Shown piece by piece: positions 7,421 through 14,280 of a stretch of 40,313 nt of DNA. A program made the translations under genes and the position numbers. This DNA is from a virus. Every line of letters begins with the position of its first letter. Position 1 is the stretch's first letter. The DNA is taken from positions 1 to 40,313 of IMG/VR virus record IMGVR_UViG_3300036985_001336, one strand, 5' to 3'. The notes beneath the pieces were generated by a model, which saw only the letters and a list, made by a program, of their open reading frames with translations, was not told the DNA's origin and ran no database searches.

Positions 7421-7692
7421 TGGCCAAATTCTTAGAGTTACCTAGCAGTGTATTTGTCGGTAAGAAAAATCCAGACGGTGGTCGGTTATCTTTGAAGACA
7501 GGAGCTAAACCATTAATAGTAACTCCATTACTAATAGGCATGACACTTACACAAGCAACTAATGCTTTACAGTCAGCTGGTTTAGTATTAGGCACAGTAA
7601 CATTGACAACTGGCCCAGTGACAGTCCAAAGTGTAGCGGTTTATACAAAGGTTAATCGTGGCACTGTCATTAATATAACACTTACTACATAA
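7420..7692 (+). CDS. PASTA-domain-like virion-region protein (90 aa)
   Basis: The ATG at 7420 overlaps the preceding stop and has AAGG (7407-7410) upstream. An in-frame ATG at 7396 lies inside the previous gene and is less likely. Residues 34-89 read like one PASTA repeat: VTPLLIGMTLTQATNAL, then SAGLVLGTV, then a Val-rich strand, VNRGTVI and NITLTT. PASTA modules bind peptidoglycan or beta-lactams in PBP2x and bacterial Ser/Thr kinases. Here a single module without enzyme domain sits just before the lysis cassette, so cell-wall binding during adsorption or lysis is plausible. Residues 1-30 are short and polar. Alternative: a small decoration protein with a similar beta-alpha-beta fold. Confidence 0.6.
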   Translation: MAKFLELPSSVFVGKKNPDGGRLSLKTGAKPLIVTPLLIGMTLTQATNALQSAGLVLGTVTLTTGPVTVQSVAVYTKVNRGTVINITLTT

Positions 7693-7935
7693 ATGGATAC
7701 GTCTATGTCAGACCTTAACTGTAGAGTAGCAAAAGTAGAAGAAAGATTAGACGGATTGGTTAAAGATATACATTGTGATAGAGAAGATGCTCGAAGGCGC
7801 TCAGATAGAATATTTGCAGTCTTAGATGAATTACAAAAAAATGCACATTCAAATAAAGGATTTTTTGGGGGTGTAGTTTTTAGTGTTAGTGCTATATTTG
7901 CTTTTCTGGCCTATATTTTTACGAGTAAAACTTAA
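7693..7935 (+). CDS. Coiled-coil plus C-terminal membrane protein, XhlA-like (80 aa)
   Basis: Residues about 5-52 form a charged amphipathic helix (RVAKVEERLDGLVKDI, then ARRRSDRIFAVLDELQ). Residues 57-77 form one transmembrane segment rich in Phe and Val, with a short polar tail. This arrangement matches the XhlA/hemolysin-type small proteins found next to phage holins, and it is also compatible with a spanin-like lysis accessory. It directly precedes lysozyme with a 1-base overlap. The start could be 7693 or the ATG at 7708. Neither has a clear ribosome site. Confidence 0.65.
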   Translation: MDTSMSDLNCRVAKVEERLDGLVKDIHCDREDARRRSDRIFAVLDELQKNAHSNKGFFGGVVFSVSAIFAFLAYIFTSKT

Positions 7936-8378
7936 TGACTACAATTGAAGTGCTTACTAGACTTATAAAAGAATTTGAAGGTTGTAAATTAGAAGCATAT
8001 AAATGTCCTGCAGGTATATGGACAATAGGCTATGGCCAAACAAAAGGAATTAAACAAGGTATGAAATGGACTCAACAAGAAGCTGATGATAACTTATTAG
8101 AAACTTGTATAGGGGTTATAGATGAAACTATTAAAGCAAGTCCTATACTAATACTTGAAGATATTAATAAGCAGGCAGCTATTGCAGATTTTGTTTACAA
8201 TCTAGGAATAACGAATTATAATAGATCGAAATTAAAATTAAGAATTAACCAGAAGAATTGGGTATCTGCTGTAACAGAAATTAAGAAGTGGAATAAAGCA
8301 GGCGGAGATGTATTAGCAGGACTAGTAAAAAGACGTCAGCGTGAAGCTGATTTGTTATTAATGCAAGGAATTTTATGA
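7935..8378 (+). CDS. Endolysin, GH24 lysozyme
   Basis: Muramidase that cleaves the glycan backbone of peptidoglycan for lysis. The N-terminus shows LIKEFEGCKLEAY, with catalytic Glu E15, then CPAGIWTIGYG, where C24 occupies the position of T4 lysozyme Asp20 and T30 that of Thr26. The Cys-Pro-Ala-Gly form is common in lambdoid-type phage lysozymes. The C-terminal GLVKRRQREADLLL helix is typical of the family, as is the length of 147 aa. There is no signal or anchor sequence, so release depends on a holin, for which the next gene is the candidate. The stop overlaps that gene (ATGA). Confidence 0.92.
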   Translation: MTTIEVLTRLIKEFEGCKLEAYKCPAGIWTIGYGQTKGIKQGMKWTQQEADDNLLETCIGVIDETIKASPILILEDINKQAAIADFVYNLGITNYNRSKLKLRINQKNWVSAVTEIKKWNKAGGDVLAGLVKRRQREADLLLMQGIL

Positions 8379-8554
8379 AGATATATTTACAAACACTGTT
8401 AAAAGAAGGTAGTACAATGCGAGGATTAATTTGGTGTCTTGGAGCATTTGGGATATACAATATATCACCTGAACAATCACAAGCTGTAACTTCTTTAGTA
8501 ATGGCTTTAGCAGGCACACAAGGTATGTTTTTTACTGATAAAATAGGAAAATAA
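8375..8554 (+). CDS. Small hydrophobic protein, holin candidate (59 aa)
   Basis: The ATG at 8375 overlaps the lysozyme stop. The product has two hydrophobic stretches, about 16-30 (RGLIWCLGAFGIYNI) and 36-53 (QAVTSLVMALAGTQGMFF), separated by SPEQ, and ends with a short charged tail (TDKIGK). Small proteins with this layout next to an endolysin are commonly holins that permeabilise the inner membrane and time lysis. Similarity is by architecture only. The 80-aa membrane protein at 7693 is the competing candidate, and the two may act together. An internal Met at residue 15 could give a shorter form. Confidence 0.6.
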   Translation: MKIYLQTLLKEGSTMRGLIWCLGAFGIYNISPEQSQAVTSLVMALAGTQGMFFTDKIGK

Positions 8555-8556
8555 TA

Positions 8557-8973
8557 ATGACTACATCTGTTTACTCAAAATACACTGCTGGTGTTGAATC
8601 ACTTTTAGAAAATGGCAATGCTGGAACTGATGTTTGGAAGGTTGCCCTTTCTAATACAATCAACTTAGCTAATACAACCTTTGTATCTGGAACAACTGAT
8701 CTTGCAACTGCCGGAGGTTATACCGCTGGTGGTAATACTTGTACTACTACATCATCATCACAGACTGCTGGATTGTTTAAACTTGTTCTTGCCAGTCCAG
8801 CAACATGGACTTCAACAGGCGCAGGTTTTACTTATCGTTATGCCATTCTTTACAATTCAACTTTAAATATACCAATAGGCTCTTGGGATTACGGCTCAAG
8901 TCAAACTGCAACAGCTGGGGAAACAGTACAGATTGTACTAGATCCTACTAATGGCGTATTTCAAGTAACTTAA
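8557..8973 (+). CDS. Virion/fibre-associated beta-rich protein (138 aa)
   Basis: Thr/Ser/Gly-rich, strand-forming protein with DVWKVALSNT near the start, a GGYTAGGN loop, FTYRYAILYNST and IGSWDYGS. This set of motifs occurs in phage structural proteins encoded beside fibre genes. I know them as conserved virion proteins without enzymatic function. It is followed 9 bases later by the large fibre gene and may form a fibre base or capsid decoration. No catalytic motif. Confidence 0.65.
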   Translation: MTTSVYSKYTAGVESLLENGNAGTDVWKVALSNTINLANTTFVSGTTDLATAGGYTAGGNTCTTTSSSQTAGLFKLVLASPATWTSTGAGFTYRYAILYNSTLNIPIGSWDYGSSQTATAGETVQIVLDPTNGVFQVT

Positions 8974-8982
8974 GGAAATTAA

Positions 8983-10989
8983 ATGGCACTCGTACTTAAT
9001 GATCGTGTTCGTGAAACAACATCAGTAGTTGGTACTGGTGCTGTAACTTTATTAGGCTATGTTACAAGTTATCAAGCATTTTCTGTAATTGGAGATGGTA
9101 ATACTTGTTATTATACTATTTCAGATCAGATAGGAGCTAACTGGGAAGTTGGTATTGGAACTTATACATCTTCTGGCAATACACTGGCTAGAACTAAAGT
9201 TTTATCATCATCTAATGCCGATGCATTGGTTAGTTTTACTACTGGAACTAAAGATGTATTTATAACTTATCCTGCTGAAACCGCTGTATCTGGTGGCGGT
9301 GGAGGTACATACCCCACAACTCAACCCTCGCTAAACCTAGACTTTGCCAACACTAAACAACTAGACCCTCGCATCACGTTCGTGCGTAACAGCACAGCTG
9401 CTTATTATGACGGTCAAACGACTGCATTGGCTGAGCAGAATTTGTTGTTGCAGAGTCAAACATTTGCGACTACTTGGGTAACTTCAAATACAACTCTTGG
9501 CTCTTTAATAACTGCACCTGATGGAACTACTACAGCTTATCCACTAACAGCTTCTGCTATTAATGGGACTTTATTACAAACATTTACTGCTACAGCTAAC
9601 GCATACACTTTTTCAATATACATTCAGCGAGTGACTGGGACGGGTAATATAGATATTACAGTTGATGGAACAACCTATGCTACTCAAACAACAACTGGCA
9701 CATGGACAAGATTTAATATAACTACAACACCTTCTGCTGGCTCTAAAACAGCTGGTATTCGTCTAGCTGTTTCTGGTGATGTAGTTAACATCTGGGGCGC
9801 ACAACTAGAACAACGCTCCTCAGTCACAGCCTACACACCCACAACCACCGCAGCAATAACTAACTACATTCCTCAGTTAATGACAGCTCCTGCTGGTGTT
9901 GCAAGGTTTGAGTGTGATCCGATAACTCGTAATTCATTGGGGTTGTGGATTGAGGAGAGTAGGGTTAATTTATTTACTTATAGTAGTGATTTTGTAAATG
10001 GGGGGTGGGCTCAAAGTTTAGTTACTATCTCAGCACCGACAATAATTGCTCCTGATGGTACATTAACAGGTGTTAAATTTATACCAACAGCAGTAAGTAC
10101 AACTCACTATGCCTATAGAAATGTTCTTAGTGGTATTGCTAATAGCACAAAATATACAACTTCAATATATGTTAAAAAAGGTGAATATGATACTTTTACT
10201 ATCAATTTAAATAATATTTATAATACATTTGTTGCATCAAATATAACTTTTAATTTGACAACAGGGGTCATTGATTTTGCATCTGGTTCAGTAACAGCCA
10301 CTTATTCAATGACCCCTGCTGGTAATGGTTGGTATAGATGTTCAGTTACAGATACTACTACATCAGCAGTAACATCTGGTTCAATGAGAACTTATTTCTA
10401 TGTAACAACTAATGCTACTTATACTGGCAATGGCTACTCAGGAATCTACATCTGGGGCGCACAGTTTGAAGCAGGAGCTTTTGCGACATCGTATATACCT
10501 ACAGTTGCCTCAACCGTAACTCGTGCTGCTGACCAAGCGTCAATGACTGGGACTAACTTTAGTAGTTGGTATAATCAGGCTCAGGGGAGTTTCTTTGTTG
10601 CTTATAATGGCGGTAGAGATGCTCTCCAAGATGGTTATGGTAGGGTTTTATCGTCTGGTACTACTCCCGCTTCAAATAGTTTTATAAGTTCTAATGGCTC
10701 CACAAATAGTATAAGTTCTTACAATGGCTCAGTTTCTACAAGTCTTACAGTAGCAAATGCAGATTTTTGGGGTGTTGGTGGTAAAGCTGCAATGTCTTAT
10801 AGCACAACATCTACTATTATATCTGGTAATGGATTTTCAAATACAAATAATACTTTGCCTACTTGGTCTACTAAAACTGTTATAACATTAGGTATAGGTG
10901 GCGCACAACAAATAAATGGGCATATATCTAAAATACTATACTACCCTGTGGCTCTTTCATCATCTAACCTCGTGGCTTTGACATCATGA
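8983..10989 (+). CDS. Tail fibre / receptor-binding protein with duplicated carbohydrate-binding-like domains
   Basis: 668-aa beta-rich protein. Residues 1-105 form an N-terminal attachment domain (ALVLNDRVRETTSV, then LARTKVLSS). Two related modules follow, each ending with a near-identical stretch, VNIWGAQLEQ (about 268) and IYIWGAQFEAG (about 487), typical of CBM/CenC-like jelly rolls in phage fibres. The C-terminus (about 520-668) looks like a LamG/concanavalin-type sandwich with FSSWYNQAQGSFFVAY. Base composition alternates: linker segments near 9310-9440 and 9800-9960 are more GC-rich than the AT-rich module interiors, a sign of domain shuffling. It probably binds host surface glycans. 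The 3' end overlaps the next gene by 4 bases. Confidence 0.8.
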   Translation: MALVLNDRVRETTSVVGTGAVTLLGYVTSYQAFSVIGDGNTCYYTISDQIGANWEVGIGTYTSSGNTLARTKVLSSSNADALVSFTTGTKDVFITYPAETAVSGGGGGTYPTTQPSLNLDFANTKQLDPRITFVRNSTAAYYDGQTTALAEQNLLLQSQTFATTWVTSNTTLGSLITAPDGTTTAYPLTASAINGTLLQTFTATANAYTFSIYIQRVTGTGNIDITVDGTTYATQTTTGTWTRFNITTTPSAGSKTAGIRLAVSGDVVNIWGAQLEQRSSVTAYTPTTTAAITNYIPQLMTAPAGVARFECDPITRNSLGLWIEESRVNLFTYSSDFVNGGWAQSLVTISAPTIIAPDGTLTGVKFIPTAVSTTHYAYRNVLSGIANSTKYTTSIYVKKGEYDTFTINLNNIYNTFVASNITFNLTTGVIDFASGSVTATYSMTPAGNGWYRCSVTDTTTSAVTSGSMRTYFYVTTNATYTGNGYSGIYIWGAQFEAGAFATSYIPTVASTVTRAADQASMTGTNFSSWYNQAQGSFFVAYNGGRDALQDGYGRVLSSGTTPASNSFISSNGSTNSISSYNGSVSTSLTVANADFWGVGGKAAMSYSTTSTIISGNGFSNTNNTLPTWSTKTVITLGIGGAQQINGHISKILYYPVALSSSNLVALTS

Positions 10990-11450
10990 AAAGACTAATA
11001 CTTACAAGTCCAACAGGGCTAACATTTGACCAACTGACACCTGAACAACAAGCAGGTATAAGCTCGGTGTTTGCTCAGTATATTATGCCAATGCCGGGAA
11101 CAATCAGCTACGGTACAGAAACTTATACAACCACCACGCCAGACCCTGAGTCAACTGAAGAAGCACCATTACCTGACATTATCGAAGTGTACACAGGCTT
11201 ATCAATACTAGACGCAACTACAACCGATAACTTTACTGTTGAGTCTATTACAGCACTAGGCTTACCGTTTACTGTGATGGGCATGTGGCAATGGGAAGGT
11301 AATGCTGATTCACCATTAGTTGAGTTACAAGCATTAGATCCTAGCTTTATTAACTATTTACCTGATACGACAGATGAGGACGGTAATCCTGTACCTCCTG
11401 TTTTACATATACCTAACAACTGGGCTGGTTGGCCTGAGGTGATCTTATGA
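10986..11450 (+). CDS. Fibre-associated protein (154 aa)
   Basis: Acidic protein overlapping the fibre stop and the next start by 4 bases each (ATGA). It begins MKRLILTSPTGLTFDQLTPEQQAGI, has a Thr-rich TYTTTTPDPES linker, and ends with PPVLHIPNNWAGWPEV. The position just after a receptor-binding protein suggests a fibre chaperone or a small fibre subunit. No family recognised and no catalytic motif. Confidence 0.6.
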   Translation: MKRLILTSPTGLTFDQLTPEQQAGISSVFAQYIMPMPGTISYGTETYTTTTPDPESTEEAPLPDIIEVYTGLSILDATTTDNFTVESITALGLPFTVMGMWQWEGNADSPLVELQALDPSFINYLPDTTDEDGNPVPPVLHIPNNWAGWPEVIL

Positions 11451-11818
11451 GTACATTAATAGGTACAGCACCTGACCAAGTGTCAGTCAATGGGATGTTG
11501 GGAAAAGCTGCTTTCTTAAATCAAGATGTGCCAGTATCAGGTGCATTGCAGACTATCCAAGCAGCTCCAACTATAGCCTCAGCAACTACCATTGCGCCTA
11601 CTGCGCTTATTACGTTTATATCAGGTACTACAGCGGTTGTAAATATTACTGTGCCTCAAGCATTATTGGCTACAGGTGGACAAATTACATTGATACCAAC
11701 GGGCATTTTTACAACCACAACCGCAGGAAATATAGCGTTGGCATCAACGGCTGTAGTCAGTAAAGCATTGGTCATGACGTATGATGCAACTACTACTAAG
11801 TGGTATCCGAGTTACTAA
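11447..11818 (+). CDS. Fibre or baseplate-type beta protein (123 aa)
   Basis: Low-complexity Ala/Thr/Ile strands: LQTIQAAPTIASATTIAPT, then TGGQITLIPTGIFTTTTAGNIALAS, ending LVMTYDATTTKWYPSY. The C-terminal pattern is the repeated short-strand domain seen at the tips of many phage fibres and prophage structural proteins. The first 30 residues (NGMLGKAAFLNQDVPVSG) probably mediate docking. Probably a short fibre or fibre tip, with no enzyme motif. Confidence 0.6.
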   Translation: MSTLIGTAPDQVSVNGMLGKAAFLNQDVPVSGALQTIQAAPTIASATTIAPTALITFISGTTAVVNITVPQALLATGGQITLIPTGIFTTTTAGNIALASTAVVSKALVMTYDATTTKWYPSY

Positions 11819-11829
11819 GGAGATAAAAG

Positions 11830-12543
11830 ATGTTTGGATTTTCTTCATTTTCTGAAACAACATTTTGTAACTTCTCTCCAGTTAATATAAAGGGAATAAA
11901 TTATTCTTTAACTGGTTTTTATAGTCTTACTGGTCAAAACATTGTTACTAATGTTTTAAATAGAATATTAGTCGCTGATAAAGGTCTTTATTCTTATGAT
12001 GGAAATGCAGCAAATGTGCAACATAACACTGTTATTTATAGTAATTATGGCGAATATAGTTATTTAGGTATTGACGCATTAAACAACAAAAATAGTTTAA
12101 TAAATGCAAGTAATGGAAGTTATAACTATTCAGGTATAAATTCAGACGCATTTTTACATAAGGTTATTCTTGCATCAAATGGCACATATACCTATACAGG
12201 GCAATCAGCAGATAAAACAGGTAGCACCATACTAACAACAAACTATGGAACTTATAGTTATGTTGGTGTTACTGCTTTAAATAACAAAAACAGTTTAATT
12301 GTTGCTAATAATGGCAGTTATACCTATACAGGACAATCAGCAGAAGCATTTTTACATAAAGTTATTCTTGCTGAAAATGGTGCGTATTCGTATGACGGGC
12401 AAACATCAATAATGCAACATAACACATTACTTTCATCTGACTGTGGAACTTACTCTGTAGCTGGTGTTAATGCAGATATTGGTTTGTATTTGGGTGACTG
12501 GCAGTTTGAATTTGTACCGCCTATTATTTGGGAAATAGAATGA
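11830..12543 (+). CDS. Tandem-repeat fibre-like protein (237 aa)
   Basis: It begins after an AAGGAGAT ribosome site, one of the best in the window. From residue about 50 the protein is built of some eight 22-aa units with the consensus NG-Y-Y-G followed by a polar helix-like or turn segment. There is a second order of repetition: units with ALNNKNSL and AFLHKVIL recur in the same order 66 aa apart, and the DNA coding GCATTTTTACATAA recurs 198 bases apart (12148 and 12346). This suggests growth by unequal recombination. Such short aromatic-Gly repeats form elongated beta structures. Receptor binding or a surface decoration is likely. Confidence 0.7.
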   Translation: MFGFSSFSETTFCNFSPVNIKGINYSLTGFYSLTGQNIVTNVLNRILVADKGLYSYDGNAANVQHNTVIYSNYGEYSYLGIDALNNKNSLINASNGSYNYSGINSDAFLHKVILASNGTYTYTGQSADKTGSTILTTNYGTYSYVGVTALNNKNSLIVANNGSYTYTGQSAEAFLHKVILAENGAYSYDGQTSIMQHNTLLSSDCGTYSVAGVNADIGLYLGDWQFEFVPPIIWEIE

Positions 12544-13160
12544 ACTATAGCGACATTATAAACTTAACGCTTGGCTACGCTGATCGGCAAGATTCAGAAG
12601 TAACTTCTCGTATGGATAATTTTTTGCGCGTTACAGAAGCAAGAATTAACCGCACATTAATGACGTTAGATATGTCTAGTCGAGCTAAAACAGCAATGAG
12701 TTCAACGCTTGAATATTATCCGTTACCGACTGACTATTCTGTTATGCGCTCTATCAAGGTAATTAACAATACTAACTCAACAAGTAGAGTGACATTGTTA
12801 CAAGTAAACCCAGAACAAATGGCCAACCTTGTTAATAATGGTGAGACACAGTTTCCTTGTTATACCGTTATTTCAGGCAACATCCACGTCCAACCTTTTT
12901 ATGACTCTGACCATTCATTAGAGATTGATTACTTTAGAACGTTGCCTCCACTGTCTACTGATTTAACGACTAACTGGCTATCAGACTCCAACCCAGATGC
13001 TTACGTCTTTGGGTTACTTGTTGAGATTAACAGCTTTGTTAAAGATGGTGAAGCCTCGCAGTTATGGGATGGACGATTTCAACAAGCGATGTCAGAGATT
13101 ACTTTAAATGATGCCAAGTCTACTTGGTCTGGCACTTCACTCACCACTTTTGCAGGCTAA
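12540..13160 (+). CDS. Head-tail adaptor protein (SU10/gp11-like)
   Basis: The ATG at 12540 overlaps the preceding stop (ATGA). A TTG four codons earlier is possible but inferior. The 206-aa sequence MNYSDIINLTLGYADRQ, an early helix with FLRVTEARINRTL, then YYPLPTDYSVMRSIKV and IDYFRTLPPLS matches the podoviral adaptor (tail tubular A-like) pattern of an alpha bundle plus a beta domain marked by YPLP.D. In virions twelve copies attach below the portal and carry the nozzle protein. A receptor-binding cassette lies both before and after it, so this adaptor is displaced from the portal compared with T7. Confidence 0.72.
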   Translation: MNYSDIINLTLGYADRQDSEVTSRMDNFLRVTEARINRTLMTLDMSSRAKTAMSSTLEYYPLPTDYSVMRSIKVINNTNSTSRVTLLQVNPEQMANLVNNGETQFPCYTVISGNIHVQPFYDSDHSLEIDYFRTLPPLSTDLTTNWLSDSNPDAYVFGLLVEINSFVKDGEASQLWDGRFQQAMSEITLNDAKSTWSGTSLTTFAG

Positions 13161-13163
13161 ATT

Positions 13164-13913
13164 ATGGGATTAGAAACAGGTTCAACCATATCAAGTTTTA
13201 TTACGTCAAACCCAACAAGTTCCGATCCTATTAATCAAGGTGATAACCATATAAGATTAATAAAATCAGTTTTGCAGTCACAGTTCCCTGGTTCTGCTGG
13301 TAATGGGTTTAATACGGCAATTACGGCAACAGAGGCACAGATTAACTTTGTTACCGGTGCTACCAGCAATATACAGACACAGTTAAATAATGCTGCAACA
13401 TTAACAGGCACTCAAACTTTAACTAATAAAACACTAATTTCACCTACTTTAGTTACTCCTGCTCTGGGAACACCATCGGCTCTTGTAGGTACTAATATTA
13501 CAGGTACAGCCACAAGTCTGACAGTAGGAAATGCTACGAATGCTACGAATGCTACGAATGCTACGAATGCTACTATGTCTACTACAAAAACAGCAGGTAC
13601 AAACACAACAGCAATAGCAACAACAGCTTATGCCTATAGTAATGATATTGGTTGGGGGCAAACTTGGCAAGATATGTCAGCTAGTAGAGCAATAAACACC
13701 ACTTATTACAACTCTACAGGAAAACCAATACAAGTAATGATTCAATGGCTAGCAACAAGCGCAACAGCGACTATGACAATAAATGGTTTATCTTCAGGTG
13801 TTTTTGGTTATAGCAATGGTGGACAAACAGGTGCTGGAGCTATATGTATTATAATACCTAACGGAAATAGTTATTCAACCAACCGTTTTTCAGAATGGCT
13901 AGAACTCAGATAA
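13164..13913 (+). CDS. Tail fibre protein with NAT tripeptide repeats
   Basis: 249 aa. The N-terminus (MGLETGSTISSF, GDNHIRLIKSVLQSQFPG) is a widespread podoviral fibre-attachment pattern. The middle has GTQTLTNKTLISPTLVTPALGTP, the strand-turn motif of fibre shafts. At about 123-137 there are five tandem Asn-Ala-Thr triplets coded by a perfect 9-bp repeat. The C-terminus (about 165-249) is a compact Gly/Thr-rich beta domain likely to bind receptor. The repeat sits at the hinge between shaft and tip. Copy-number change would lengthen the hinge in frame. Confidence 0.78.
   Translation: MGLETGSTISSFITSNPTSSDPINQGDNHIRLIKSVLQSQFPGSAGNGFNTAITATEAQINFVTGATSNIQTQLNNAATLTGTQTLTNKTLISPTLVTPALGTPSALVGTNITGTATSLTVGNATNATNATNATNATMSTTKTAGTNTTAIATTAYAYSNDIGWGQTWQDMSASRAINTTYYNSTGKPIQVMIQWLATSATATMTINGLSSGVFGYSNGGQTGAGAICIIIPNGNSYSTNRFSEWLELR
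13530..13574 (+). repeat. Five tandem 9-bp units (AATGCTACG) in a fibre gene
   Basis: Units start at 13530, 13539, 13548, 13557 and 13566. The first four are identical and the fifth ends in T. It codes for (Asn-Ala-Thr)5. Because the unit is a multiple of three, slippage changes shaft length without a frameshift. Confidence 0.95.
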
Positions 13914-13922
13914 GGAAAAATA

Positions 13923-14153
13923 ATGTATTACAAAGACACAAACAACAACCTACACGTACTTGATTCTGCTGAGTTTGAATATCTACTCCCTGCTGATTGC
14001 GTAGCGATAATAGATGAAGAAGCACAGGTTATACAAGCAGAAAATGAGGCTAATATGCCTGTTCCAGTGCCACTAACCCCACAAGAAAAACTGGTTAACG
14101 CTGGGTTAACAGTTGACGATCTTAAATCTCTACTGGGTATTAATGGAAACTAA
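13923..14153 (+). CDS. Small fibre-associated protein, assembly/chaperone type (76 aa)
   Basis: It follows a GGAAAA site after the NAT fibre. The N-terminus MYYKDTNNNLHVLDSAEFEYLLP and the C-terminal PLTPQEKLVNAGLTVDDLKSLLG match the small fibre-assembly-type proteins commonly downstream of phage fibres, where the LTVDDLKSLLG tail is frequent. Probably a chaperone or trimerisation aid for the upstream fibre. No enzymatic motif. Confidence 0.65.
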   Translation: MYYKDTNNNLHVLDSAEFEYLLPADCVAIIDEEAQVIQAENEANMPVPVPLTPQEKLVNAGLTVDDLKSLLGINGN

Positions 14154-14280
14154 TTTTAAATCATCTTTAGACCATATTCTTAAAAGTGAAGGTGGCTGTC
14201 AAGATGACCCTAGAGACAATTGGAACAAACTAATAGCAAAGATGCAGGGGGGGTTATATGACAGTTTTAAAGCTCAATAG
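14143..14280 (+). pseudogene. Truncated GH108-type endolysin remnant (45 codons)
   Basis: The frame starts at an ATG overlapping the end of the preceding gene and stops at 14278-14280, inside the next gene. Residues 5-26 (FKSSLDHILKSEGGCQDDPRDN) resemble the start of GH108 N-acetylmuramidases: F...L..vL.hEGGy..dP.D, with the catalytic Glu in EGG. After that the family sequence (GG.T..GI and the peptidoglycan-binding half) is missing. The frame runs into a G7 tract (14247-14253) and ends. The phage has an intact GH24 lysozyme at 7935, so this is probably a decayed second endolysin. The G-rich end now serves as ribosome site for the next gene. It could still be translated as a short peptide. 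Confidence 0.55.

Noticed and set aside
13412-13670. Two minus-strand open frames with repeats across the NAT region
   Set aside because: They are shadows of the 9-bp repeat in the fibre gene. There is no ribosome site and no minus-strand operon in this part.
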